Source: Fimbriimonadaceae bacterium
GTDB lineage: Bacteria > Armatimonadota > Fimbriimonadia > Fimbriimonadales > Fimbriimonadaceae
Assembly: GCA_020851885.1 (NCBI GenBank)
Contig: JADZBW010000034.1
Location: 1 to 7,660, forward strand
Direction: 5' to 3'
Length of the DNA: 7,660 nucleotides
Shown here: positions 1-5,875 of the stretch, one piece after another
How positions within the stretch are numbered: the stretch's first letter is position 1
Layout: each line of letters starts with the position of its first letter
Notes under the pieces: model-generated
What the model was told of the DNA's origin: nothing
The model's database searches: none
The model's input: the letters and a program-made list of their open reading frames with translations, nothing else
Translations under genes and position numbers: made by a program

Positions 1-540
1 CACGGGGCGATACAGTGCTCCTGACTGGCTTAACTTGCTTTCAAACAGGGTCACCGAAGGTATTCGCCAAGCATCGCGTTTGATTTCGGTCAGCTCCTTG
101 AGCGCCGAATGGAAACTCGGAAGTGTAAGTTCATCGGGTTCCCGGAATCGCGCGACGGAAACGTGCATTCGGTAGTGACGGGAGTTATGAGTCTGCCTGA
201 GGCAATCATGCAGACGCCATACGAGGTTCAGGACTTCCGAACTGGGTTCCAACTTCAAGGCAAGCAGTCGTGGATGCCATCGATCGGGAAATCCTTGGAT
301 TCGGTGCGGAGTCGCTTCAAGGTAAAGGGGTTTTGAAAGTGCCGGGGACAGTTGATCGCAGACCGCCGTCTCATGTTCTTGAGTCTCGCCAATGAAGAGC
401 AGAGTCGCATGCCAATGGCTTACTGGGAGCCAACGGATCCAATCAAAGTCCAGCGCTCTTTGGGCTTCCTCGATCTTTTTGGCAAGTTGAGAGCGCTGGT
501 CATCCGAGAGATCGGCAGCGACGAAAAGACGCATGCCCAT
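1..540 (-). CDS. thpR: RNA 2',3'-cyclic phosphodiesterase (ThpR, 2H family), partial at C-terminus
   Basis: The reading frame is open from an ATG at 540 down to base 1 (180 codons, no stop), so the C-terminus lies outside the window. The protein opens MRLFVAADL, as this family usually does. It has the two 2H phosphoesterase signatures, HATL at residues 44-47 and HVSV at 126-129, and near the end LFESKL followed by GALYRP, which matches the family's last strand. Family lengths are about 180-190 residues, so only a few residues are missing. Family members open 2',3'-cyclic phosphates on RNA ends to 2'-phosphates and can ligate tRNA halves in vitro; the cellular role is poorly known. An in-frame stop at 550-552 bounds the start. 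The ATG at 534 would give the more typical MRLF start, and neither ATG has a clear Shine-Dalgarno. The gene begins 29 bases after the pseudouridine synthase gene on the same strand, so co-transcription is likely. Confidence 0.9.
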   Translation of the reverse strand, partial: MGMRLFVAADLSDDQRSQLAKKIEEAQRALDFDWIRWLPVSHWHATLLFIGETQEHETAVCDQLSPALSKPLYLEATPHRIQGFPDRWHPRLLALKLEPSSEVLNLVWRLHDCLRQTHNSRHYRMHVSVARFREPDELTLPSFHSALKELTEIKRDAWRIPSVTLFESKLSQSGALYRPV

Positions 541-569
541 CAAGGTACATCACCGGCTGGGGCTTGGGT

Positions 570-1415
570 TCACTCGATCGGAAGATCGACCAACCGGCGA
601 AGCTCGTTGACCTCTTCCTTGCCCAGAAGTCGGCACTCGCCGGGCCTCATACCGCGAATCCTGTGAGGTCCAATCCGGACGCGCTTGAGCGATTTGACGG
701 GAAACCCAACCAACTCGCACATCGAGCGAATCTGCCGCTTGCGTCCCTCGTGGATCGTGATGCAAAGCCCGGTTGTGTTCTTCTTCTCTTCCGCATGGAT
801 GACTTCAATCTGGGCGGGAGCGGTGCGACGGCCCTCGATGAAGACTCCTCGACGGAGATCGTGAAGAGCCTTCTCGGTAGGCACACCCTCGACGATCGCG
901 ATGTACTCTTTCTCGACGCCAAAACTGGGATGGGCCAGGCGATGGGCAAGATCGCCATCGTTGGTACATAACAGCAGTCCTTCCGTATCCATATCGAGGC
1001 GGCCGATCGGTTTCAGTTGGACGCCGTAGTCGGGGAGGTATCGGACGATTGTTGGCCGCTTTTGAGGATCGTAGAGGGTGGTCACAACACCCGTGGGCTT
1101 ATTGAGAATGACCGTGTACTTGCGAGCGATGGCCACCGCTTGGCCATCGACCTTCACTTCGGATCCAGGCTCGACCTTCATGCCCATTTCGGTGACAAGC
1201 GATCCGTTGAGTTCGACTCGGCCCTCGCGGATAAGCTGCTCGGCGGCGCGTCGGCTACATAGCCCGGAATGGGCGATGAACACATGGATTCGCATCGGAC
1301 CCTCTTCGACTTTCTCCACGGTTGGACGCGGCTTCGATGCCGTTCGCGGTTTTTGCCGTACGGGTTTTCCCTTAACGACGGGCTTAGAGGAAGGACGAAC
1401 GCGCGGTTTCGGCAT
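570..1415 (-). CDS. rluB: RluB/RsuA-family rRNA pseudouridine synthase with basic N-terminal tail
   Basis: With the ATG at 1415 the product is 281 residues. Residues 1-40 are a Lys/Pro/Arg-rich tail. An S4 RNA-binding domain follows (about 41-90, starting MRIHVFIAHSGLCSRR), then the catalytic domain with GRLDMDTEGLLL at 138-149, in which Asp141 is the expected catalytic aspartate. EGRKRQIRSM near 223-232 is also typical. RluB-type enzymes turn one uridine of 23S rRNA helix 89-90 into pseudouridine; RsuA and RluE/F are close relatives, so the exact target is inferred. The start is uncertain. The ATG at 1295 has AGAGG just upstream and gives a canonical 241-residue protein, close to the size of Bacillus RluB. 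I prefer 1415 because the tail reads as genuine basic low-complexity protein sequence. That start overlaps the end of the carboxypeptidase gene by 32 bases. A carboxypeptidase gene near rluB is also seen in Bacillus. Confidence 0.92.
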   Translation of the reverse strand: MPKPRVRPSSKPVVKGKPVRQKPRTASKPRPTVEKVEEGPMRIHVFIAHSGLCSRRAAEQLIREGRVELNGSLVTEMGMKVEPGSEVKVDGQAVAIARKYTVILNKPTGVVTTLYDPQKRPTIVRYLPDYGVQLKPIGRLDMDTEGLLLCTNDGDLAHRLAHPSFGVEKEYIAIVEGVPTEKALHDLRRGVFIEGRRTAPAQIEVIHAEEKKNTTGLCITIHEGRKRQIRSMCELVGFPVKSLKRVRIGPHRIRGMRPGECRLLGKEEVNELRRLVDLPIE

Positions 1416-2583
1416 AGGCTTTCGAGCGCTTCGCTCGGGTCCTCCAAGCGAAGGCGCCGAAGGCGAGCACGCCCCCAAGGATACCGAACCCTGTCAAACC
1501 GACCGTAGTCCCAAGGAGGGACCGCCGTGCCGCCACACTCTCGCCCAGGTAAGCCGGAGCTTCCACTTGCCAGCCGGTGCCATCGGTGAAAGTGACCAAA
1601 CCGACGGACTGCCCGGCCTTGATCGGGGCGACCAGATTTGGCGTGACCTTAAGGCTGGCGGTCACGCTGAGCCTCTGATCGAGACGGTAGATGTGATAGA
1701 TATCGGAATCGACCTTGACCGATACCTCAGCAGACTCTCCATCGGTGATCGGCACTTTAAGCACCTCGTCGCCTTTCTTGGCGAAGAGGCGGCGTTCGTG
1801 GTTTTTGAAGGCCCAGTCCAACATCTGCTGGTGGTCCGACTGCCAGTCTTCGGTCTTCAAGATCACGGTGATGATTCGGTAACCGTCGCGAGTGGCGCTA
1901 CCTACGTAGCACTTGCCCGCATCGCGAGTGTATCCAGTCTTGATACCATCGGCGGACAGATCCTTCAGCAGCCACTTGTTGTGGTTTTCGACGAGGAGGT
2001 CCGCTTGATTGATGCTTCGCTTGAGTTCCTTCTTGGATGTTCGGACGACTTTTCGGAACAGTTCGTATTTCATCGCCTCACGGGCAATGAGCGCCAAGTC
2101 ATAGGCGCAAGTGGTGTGTTTCGGGTCGCTGAGTCCGTTTGGATTATTGAAGTGCGTGTTGACGCACCCGATCTGCTTTGCCCTCTCGTTCATCAGCTTC
2201 GCGAATTCCTCGACCGATCCGCTGATATGCTTGGCGACGGCGACACATCCGTCGTTGGCGCTCCGTAGCATAAGGGCGTAGAGCATGTTCTCGACGTCGA
2301 TCTTCTCCCCCTTCTTAAGATGAAGGCTGGACTCTTCGACCTTCTCGATTCCCTCGGGAGCGGTGATGACCTCGTCGGGCAGGCAGTGCTCGAGAAGGAG
2401 CAGGGCGGTCATGATTTTGGTCGTACTCGCGGGGAAGCGAGAGGCTTTCTCGTCTCGTGCCCAAAGAACTTTGCCGCTGTCGGCATCCATGATCAGTGCG
2501 CTCTTCGCCTTGATATCCATTCCCCAGGTCGATCCCAGGCTGAGGATGAGGATTCCGATGGTGAGGCGGGTGAGACCAGTCAT
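1384..2583 (-). CDS. dacA: D-alanyl-D-alanine carboxypeptidase (peptidase S11, DacA/DacF type)
   Basis: The product is 399 residues. All three penicillin-binding motifs of serine carboxypeptidases are present: STTK at 53-56 (nucleophile Ser53), SAN at 108-110 and KTG at 215-217. Residues 1-21 form a signal peptide with a hydrophobic GILILSLG core. A C-terminal beta domain covers about 275-345. A hydrophobic segment near 355-380 followed by RTRAKRSK would anchor the enzyme in the membrane. The enzyme removes the terminal D-Ala from peptidoglycan pentapeptides outside the cytoplasmic membrane and so limits crosslinking. I chose the ATG at 2583 because it puts the signal peptide at the N-terminus; in-frame upstream ATGs at 2643 and 2676 would add a charged stretch in front of it. 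A weak GGAA lies upstream. The gene is first in the dacA-rluB-thpR direction. The symbol is by family; dacF or dacB would be equally fair. Confidence 0.93.
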   Translation of the reverse strand: MTGLTRLTIGILILSLGSTWGMDIKAKSALIMDADSGKVLWARDEKASRFPASTTKIMTALLLLEHCLPDEVITAPEGIEKVEESSLHLKKGEKIDVENMLYALMLRSANDGCVAVAKHISGSVEEFAKLMNERAKQIGCVNTHFNNPNGLSDPKHTTCAYDLALIAREAMKYELFRKVVRTSKKELKRSINQADLLVENHNKWLLKDLSADGIKTGYTRDAGKCYVGSATRDGYRIITVILKTEDWQSDHQQMLDWAFKNHERRLFAKKGDEVLKVPITDGESAEVSVKVDSDIYHIYRLDQRLSVTASLKVTPNLVAPIKAGQSVGLVTFTDGTGWQVEAPAYLGESVAARRSLLGTTVGLTGFGILGGVLAFGAFAWRTRAKRSKAYAETARSSFL

Positions 2584-2603
2584 GGCGATCGGTTCCGCGA
2601 ATC

Positions 2604-2771
2604 TTACCGCCAATCCGCGGCGGTATGAATCCACTCGGGACATGAGCCTGGCGTGTCTTCCAAGCGGAGCGTCCAATCATCGATCGCCAATGAAACGTAT
2701 TCTTCGAGAAACCAACGACACTCGCCCATAAGACTCATGATCGTGATTCCCGCCTGGATTGCCTTGGTCAC
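2604..2771 (-). CDS. possible small hypothetical ORF upstream of dacA
   Basis: A GTG at 2771 with GGGGA six bases upstream opens a 55-codon frame that ends 20 bases before the dacA start. A TTG at 2798 would extend it by nine codons. The predicted peptide is acidic and tryptophan-rich (CRWFLEEY, IDDWTL, PEWIHTAADW) and has no domain, signal peptide or membrane segment that I recognise. The GC at third positions is compatible with coding but not decisive. If real, it would be co-transcribed with dacA. It could equally be a chance open frame in the dacA leader. Confidence 0.33.
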   Translation of the reverse strand: MTKAIQAGITIMSLMGECRWFLEEYVSLAIDDWTLRLEDTPGSCPEWIHTAADWR

Positions 2772-2847
2772 GGTGTCCCCATCCTCTGGGCATTCCAATT
2801 GAGAATTGAGGATTTTTTGAATCTGAACGGGTGGAAAGGGGCAAAAA

Positions 2848-2869
2848 CATTTCGATGAGTATAGAAATG
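2848..2869. promoter_or_regulatory. ArsR operator-like palindrome 1
   Basis: The arms ATTTCGAT (2849-2856) and ATAGAAAT (2861-2868) form an inverted repeat with one mismatch around a 4-base centre (GAGT). Matching C and G flank the ends. It lies just upstream of the candidate arsR -10, where a bound repressor would block RNA polymerase. ArsR-family repressors bind such imperfect dyads. Assignment to this ArsR is inferred from position and from the second copy. Confidence 0.7.
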
Positions 2870-2880
2870 TATATTAGAAT
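2870..2880 (+). promoter_or_regulatory. candidate -10 region of the ars operon
   Basis: Two overlapping -10-like hexamers occur between the operators: TATATT at 2870-2875 and TAGAAT at 2875-2880. No good -35 is visible; the first palindrome occupies that place. A transcript set by TAGAAT would begin near 2887, at or next to the ATG at 2888, so the arsR message could be leaderless or nearly so. Confidence 0.4.
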
Positions 2881-2902
2881 CATTTCGATGGATATCGAAA
2901 TG
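2881..2902. promoter_or_regulatory. ArsR operator-like palindrome 2
   Basis: The arms ATTTCGAT (2882-2889) and ATCGAAAT (2894-2901) are perfect 8-base inverted repeats around GGAT, with flanking C and G. This copy starts exactly 33 bases after the first, close to three helical turns, so two repressor dimers would sit on the same DNA face with the -10 region between them. It overlaps the first codons of arsR, which limits both sequence elements. Confidence 0.75.
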
Positions 2903-3226
2903 GCTTCTCAGGCTTTCAAAGCCCTTGGCGATCCAACGCGGCTAAGGATTCTGCAGACCTTGTCTGGTTGCCCCGATCAGCTTGGGGAGACGAAGATGCC
3001 TACGGCGGGTGAAGTGTGCTGTCTGATCACCGGCGCCGAGACGATCACGTCGACGGTTTCGCATCACCTTAAGGCCCTGCGTGAAGCTGGCCTGATCCGC
3101 ATGGAACGGCACGGAAAGACGATGTGCTGTTGTCCTGATCGGGTCGGAATCCTCCAAGTCGCGAAGCTGCTCGAGTCCATTGCCATCGACAGCGCTTGCT
3201 GCTCAACAGGAGAAACAAATGCGTGA
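2888..3226 (+). CDS. arsR: ArsR-family As(III)-responsive transcriptional repressor
   Basis: With the ATG at 2888 the product is 112 residues. It has the winged-helix signature FKALGDPTRLRIL (10-22) and the recognition helix TSTVSHHLKALREAGLI (55-71), typical of ArsR/SmtB proteins. Cysteines are abundant: Cys44-Cys45 in GEVCCLI, which occupies the place of the metal-binding ELCVC motif of classical ArsR, plus Cys80-82 and Cys104-105. The protein should bind the two palindromes at its own promoter and release them when As(III) or Sb(III) binds the cysteines. Start choice is difficult. In-frame GTG 2831, ATG 2855, 2867, 2888 and 2900 all lack a good Shine-Dalgarno. I chose 2888 because the candidate -10 would start transcription there; 2900 would also give a complete domain. 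Its last eight bases overlap arsM. Which cysteines bind arsenic is inferred. Confidence 0.92.
   Translation: MDIEMASQAFKALGDPTRLRILQTLSGCPDQLGETKMPTAGEVCCLITGAETITSTVSHHLKALREAGLIRMERHGKTMCCCPDRVGILQVAKLLESIAIDSACCSTGETNA
3208..3218 (+). promoter_or_regulatory. ribosome binding site of arsM
   Basis: AGGAG at 3209-3213 lies five to six bases before the ATG at 3219, inside the end of arsR. It sets the arsM start over the upstream in-frame non-ATG region and suggests translational coupling. Confidence 0.75.
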
Positions 3227-4082
3227 GACGAATCTGACGGAAAGGGAAGACGTGCGCGATCTCGTGCGCCAGCGATACGGCGAGGCAGCATTGGCGATCT
3301 TGCAGGGTCAAACAGGGGCGGGTTGTTGTGGATCTTCGACTTCCTGTTGCGGACCGGATGACGGCGGTGGGCCGATCTCCTCGAATCTCTATAGTCAATC
3401 AGAGGCGGACGAGATTCCCGAGGCCGCCATCCTAGCCTCTCTCGGATGTGGCAACCCGACGGCTCTTGCCGAACTCAAAGCCGGAGAAACCGTCCTGGAT
3501 TTGGGCAGCGGCGGAGGAATCGATGTCCTACTCTCTGCTCGCCGGGTTGGACCCACCGGCTTTGCGTATGGTTTGGACATGACGGATGAGATGCACCAAC
3601 TTGCCGAGCAAAACAAAGCCATGGCCGGCGCGCAGAATGTGAGATTCTTGCAAGGTCACATCGAGGAAATTCCGCTTCCTGACAATTCGGTCGATGTAAT
3701 CATCTCGAATTGCGTCATCAATTTGTCGGTAGATAAGGATCAGGTACTCAAGGAGGCATTTAGAGTGCTCAAACCCGGTGGTCGGTTTGCCGTTTCAGAC
3801 GTCGTGACGGAAGGTGAGATTCCCGGTTCGATCCGAAAGGACATGGAAGCCTACGTAGGCTGCGTCGCCGGTGCTTTGGATATTGGAGACTATGAATCGA
3901 AGCTGGCCAACGCGGGTTTCACCAGCATCGATTTTGAGCCCACGCGCCGATATCATTTCGATGACTTGGCCACCAATACGGTTCGAAAGGAAGCCGTGGA
4001 ATCATTGTCCGAGCAACAGCGAATTGGCCTGGATGGAAGGATTCTAAGCGCATTTATTCGGGCATCGAAGCCCTCACGATGA
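3219..4082 (+). CDS. arsM: arsenite S-adenosylmethionine methyltransferase ArsM
   Basis: The 287-residue product is a class I methyltransferase. The SAM-binding motif VLDLGSGGG lies at 92-100, GLD at 118-120 closes the second strand, and LKPGGRFAVSDV is at 184-195. The arsenic-specific cysteines of the ArsM family are all recognisable: Cys77 in GCGNP just before the SAM fold, Cys165 in SNCVINL and Cys215 in YVGCVAGAL. The last two match the As(III)-binding pair of characterised ArsM enzymes. An N-terminal GCCGSSTSCCGP cluster (35-46) adds two CC pairs, common in bacterial homologues. The enzyme transfers methyl groups from SAM to As(III), giving methylarsenicals and finally volatile trimethylarsine, in the cytosol. 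The ATG at 3219 has a strong AGGAG. The gene overlaps arsR by 8 bases and the arsC start by 4 bases (ATGA), so the three are one operon under ArsR. Confidence 0.95.
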   Translation: MRETNLTEREDVRDLVRQRYGEAALAILQGQTGAGCCGSSTSCCGPDDGGGPISSNLYSQSEADEIPEAAILASLGCGNPTALAELKAGETVLDLGSGGGIDVLLSARRVGPTGFAYGLDMTDEMHQLAEQNKAMAGAQNVRFLQGHIEEIPLPDNSVDVIISNCVINLSVDKDQVLKEAFRVLKPGGRFAVSDVVTEGEIPGSIRKDMEAYVGCVAGALDIGDYESKLANAGFTSIDFEPTRRYHFDDLATNTVRKEAVESLSEQQRIGLDGRILSAFIRASKPSR

Positions 4083-4545
4083 AGACCTACTTGTTCGTGT
4101 GCGTTCACAATGCAGGCCGATCGCAGGTGGCAGAGGCCTTCGTAAACCACGATGCCGTCCTCACGGACTTTCGGTGAGGGGCGCGTCTGCGTGGTCGGTT
4201 GGAGATCGGGAACTGAACGCCATGGCGGTCGAGGCGATGGCGGCAATGGGGCTCTCGATGGAAGGACAGACTCCCAAACTTCTTGCTCAGGAGATGATCG
4301 GGTCGGAAACAACGGTCATCACGGTGGGCTGCGGAGTGGACGTCTCGGCCTGCTCGGCGAAGTTCCTTGTTTTGGAGGATTGGGGAGTGGAGAATCCCGC
4401 CGGCCAGGATACGAAGAAGGTTCTTGAGATTCGGGACGAAATCGAGAGGCGAGTCATCGTTATGCTGCGCGTGGATTCAGAACCTCGACCGCTCGTCGCG
4501 ATGAATCATCCGTCGGGTTCCGGTTCCATCTCGGCGTCATCTTAA
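4079..4545 (+). pseudogene. arsC: arsenate reductase (ArsC, LMW-phosphatase/thioredoxin type), frameshifted
   Basis: The first frame, from the ATG at 4079, reads MKTYLFVCVHNAGRSQ, the phosphatase P-loop with nucleophile Cys8 and Arg14 (C-X5-R), and continues to AEAFVNH before a TGA at 4175. The rest of the enzyme continues in another frame up to 4545: SVRGASAW, then MAVEAMAAMGLSMEGQTPKLL, ITVGCGVDVSAC with the redox cysteines, EDWGVENPAGQ and EIRDEIERRV. One missing base (or two extra) around 4148-4174 joins the two. The usual SAG(T/S)-P signature right after the break reads SAWSVGD, so this stretch is altered at more than one place. That is compatible with gene decay or a patch of poor sequence. 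An intact enzyme would reduce As(V) to As(III) using thioredoxin. The start overlaps the arsM stop as ATGA. The tail after about 4470 is not typical of the family. Programmed frameshifting is possible, but I see no slippery heptamer. Confidence 0.8.
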
Positions 4546-4584
4546 GCATCGCGGCCCAATGGCAAGGTACGCTCCGCCTTTGGA

Positions 4585-5310
4585 ATGATCGAGCGAAAAC
4601 CTTTCCGGCGAATTCTCCTTAAGTTGAGCGGAGAGGCTCTCGCGGGCGGCGAAGGATTCGGCTTGAGTCCGCAGATCCTCAACTACATTGCCCAGGAAAT
4701 CGCGGAAGTGAAGCAATTGGGCGTTCAGGTTGCCGTCGTCGTCGGCGGTGGCAATTTCGTTCGCGGCGAGCAATTTTCGGCAGAAGGCGGCATCGACCGC
4801 AGTGTCGCCGACCACATGGGGATGTTAGGAACCCTAATGAACAGCCTTGGGTTACAGTCTGCGATCGAAAAGGCTGGAGTTCAAGTCCGCGTGCAGAGCG
4901 CCATTTCGATCGCCCAGGTCGCCGAGAATTTCATCCGGCGTCGAGCGATACGCCATCTTGAAAAGGAGCGCGTCGTCGTCTTTGCCGCGGGCACCGGCAA
5001 TCCTTACTTCACGACCGACTCGGCCGCCGTGTTGCGAGCGCTCGAAATCGACGCTGAGGCTCTCATCAAAGCAACCAAGGTCGACGGGATCTACGACAAG
5101 GACCCCAAGAAGCACACGGACGCGGTGCGATACGAGACGCTCGACTACACGGAGGCAATCGACCGACGGCTCGCCGTCATGGACCAAACTGCTTTCACCA
5201 TGTGCCGGGAACATAGACTCCCCATCATCGTGTTAGACTTCAACAAAAAAGGCGCTTTGGTTGCGGCCGTTCGCGGCGACAACGAGGGCACTCTCGTCGG
5301 AGGAGAGTAA
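4585..5310 (+). CDS. pyrH: UMP kinase
   Basis: The 241-residue product matches the usual bacterial UMP kinase length. Amino-acid kinase motifs appear in order: LKLSGEAL (12-19), VVVGGGNFVRG (51-61), DHMGMLGTLMNSL (77-89), GTGNPYFTTDSAA (136-148), KATKVDGIYDKDP (162-174) and MDQTAF (199-204). The enzyme phosphorylates UMP to UDP with ATP and is normally a cytosolic hexamer regulated by GTP and UTP. An in-frame stop at 4543-4545 leaves the ATG at 4585 as the only normal start, though no Shine-Dalgarno precedes it. It directly abuts frr. In many bacteria rpsB-tsf precede pyrH-frr; here the ars cassette occupies that place, 39 bases upstream, with no visible terminator. Confidence 0.97.
   Translation: MIERKPFRRILLKLSGEALAGGEGFGLSPQILNYIAQEIAEVKQLGVQVAVVVGGGNFVRGEQFSAEGGIDRSVADHMGMLGTLMNSLGLQSAIEKAGVQVRVQSAISIAQVAENFIRRRAIRHLEKERVVVFAAGTGNPYFTTDSAAVLRALEIDAEALIKATKVDGIYDKDPKKHTDAVRYETLDYTEAIDRRLAVMDQTAFTMCREHRLPIIVLDFNKKGALVAAVRGDNEGTLVGGE
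5295..5310 (+). promoter_or_regulatory. ribosome binding site of frr inside the pyrH 3' end
   Basis: GGAGGAGAG spans 5299-5307 in the last pyrH codons, immediately before TAA and the ATG at 5311. This is the strongest Shine-Dalgarno in the housekeeping block and supports coupled translation of pyrH and frr. Confidence 0.7.
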
Positions 5311-5871
5311 ATGTCAGTACATCAAATTTTGCAGGACGCAGAGCACCGCATGAAGGCGGCGATCGACGCGATGACCCACGATTTCGGTACCTACCGAACC
5401 GGCCGGGCAACGACCACGGTGTTGGAGAGAGTGCACATCGACTACTACGGGACCGACACTCCGGTTAGCCAGGTCGCCAATATCAGCGTTCCCGAACCAA
5501 GGCAGCTCTATATTCAGCCCTACGATAAGTCGATGATTCCCTTGATAGAGCGGGCCATTCTCAAGAGCGACTTGGGTATCAGCCCGGTCAACGATGGTGG
5601 CGGCATTCGGCTCAATTTCCCGCAGATGACGGAAGATCGTCGCAAAGAAATGGTCAAGCAAGTCCACGCCCGAATCGAGCAAGCCCGGATTGCCATTCGC
5701 AACGTGAGGCGGGATGCAATCGACCACCTCAAGGCGCTCGAAAAGAAGAAGGAGATCACCGAGGACGAGGTGAAAGGGAACGAAGCCAAGGTCCAGAAGC
5801 ATACCGACCACTTTGTCGCCGAGGCCGATGAAGTCGGTAAGAAGAAAGAAGCCGAATTGATGACCGTCTAG
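5311..5871 (+). CDS. frr: ribosome recycling factor
   Basis: The 186-residue product is essentially the standard RRF length (about 185). Hallmarks are the RTGRAT loop at 29-34, PVSQVANISVPEPR at 51-64, LGISPVNDGGGIRLNFPQMT at 88-107, TEDRRKEMVKQ at 107-117 and the RNVRRDA segment at 130-136, with Arg132 in the helical domain tip that contacts 23S rRNA. With EF-G it splits post-termination ribosomes into subunits in the cytosol. The ATG follows the pyrH TAA with no gap, and the gene is followed four bases later by uppS, so the three form a tight operon. Nothing is unusual. Confidence 0.97.
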   Translation: MSVHQILQDAEHRMKAAIDAMTHDFGTYRTGRATTTVLERVHIDYYGTDTPVSQVANISVPEPRQLYIQPYDKSMIPLIERAILKSDLGISPVNDGGGIRLNFPQMTEDRRKEMVKQVHARIEQARIAIRNVRRDAIDHLKALEKKKEITEDEVKGNEAKVQKHTDHFVAEADEVGKKKEAELMTV

Positions 5872-5875
5872 ATAC

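Larger units (their letters stand above)
2584..2887. other. divergent intergenic region between dacA and arsR
   Basis: This stretch of about 300 bases separates minus-strand dacA from plus-strand arsR and must hold promoters for both. The right part is AT-rich (2841-2887) and holds one complete operator-like palindrome and most of a second. The left part may hold the small minus-strand ORF. I see no convincing -35/-10 pair for dacA. A minus-strand TATACT at 2863-2858 lies inside the first palindrome but has no good -35. Confidence 0.6.

Noticed and set aside
109..336. 75-codon plus-strand frame at the left end
   Set aside because: It is antisense to the open thpR frame, which has both HxT/S signatures.
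1078..2268. 396-codon plus-strand open frame
   Set aside because: It is antisense to dacA and the RluB-type gene, both of which have clear catalytic motifs. The plus-strand product has no recognisable domain.
2781..2818. ATCCTC...GAGGAT inverted repeat followed by six T on the plus strand
   Set aside because: It looks like a terminator, but the loop is over 20 bases, the stem is short, and no plus-strand gene ends before it.
3954..3963. CATTTCGATG inside arsM, identical to an operator half-site
   Set aside because: There is no second arm, so there is no dyad; the bases encode a normal His-Phe-Asp stretch. Likely chance.
4152..4427. 91-codon frame inside arsC as a separate gene
   Set aside because: Its glycine/arginine-rich product has no family resemblance, while the other frame carries conserved ArsC sequence.
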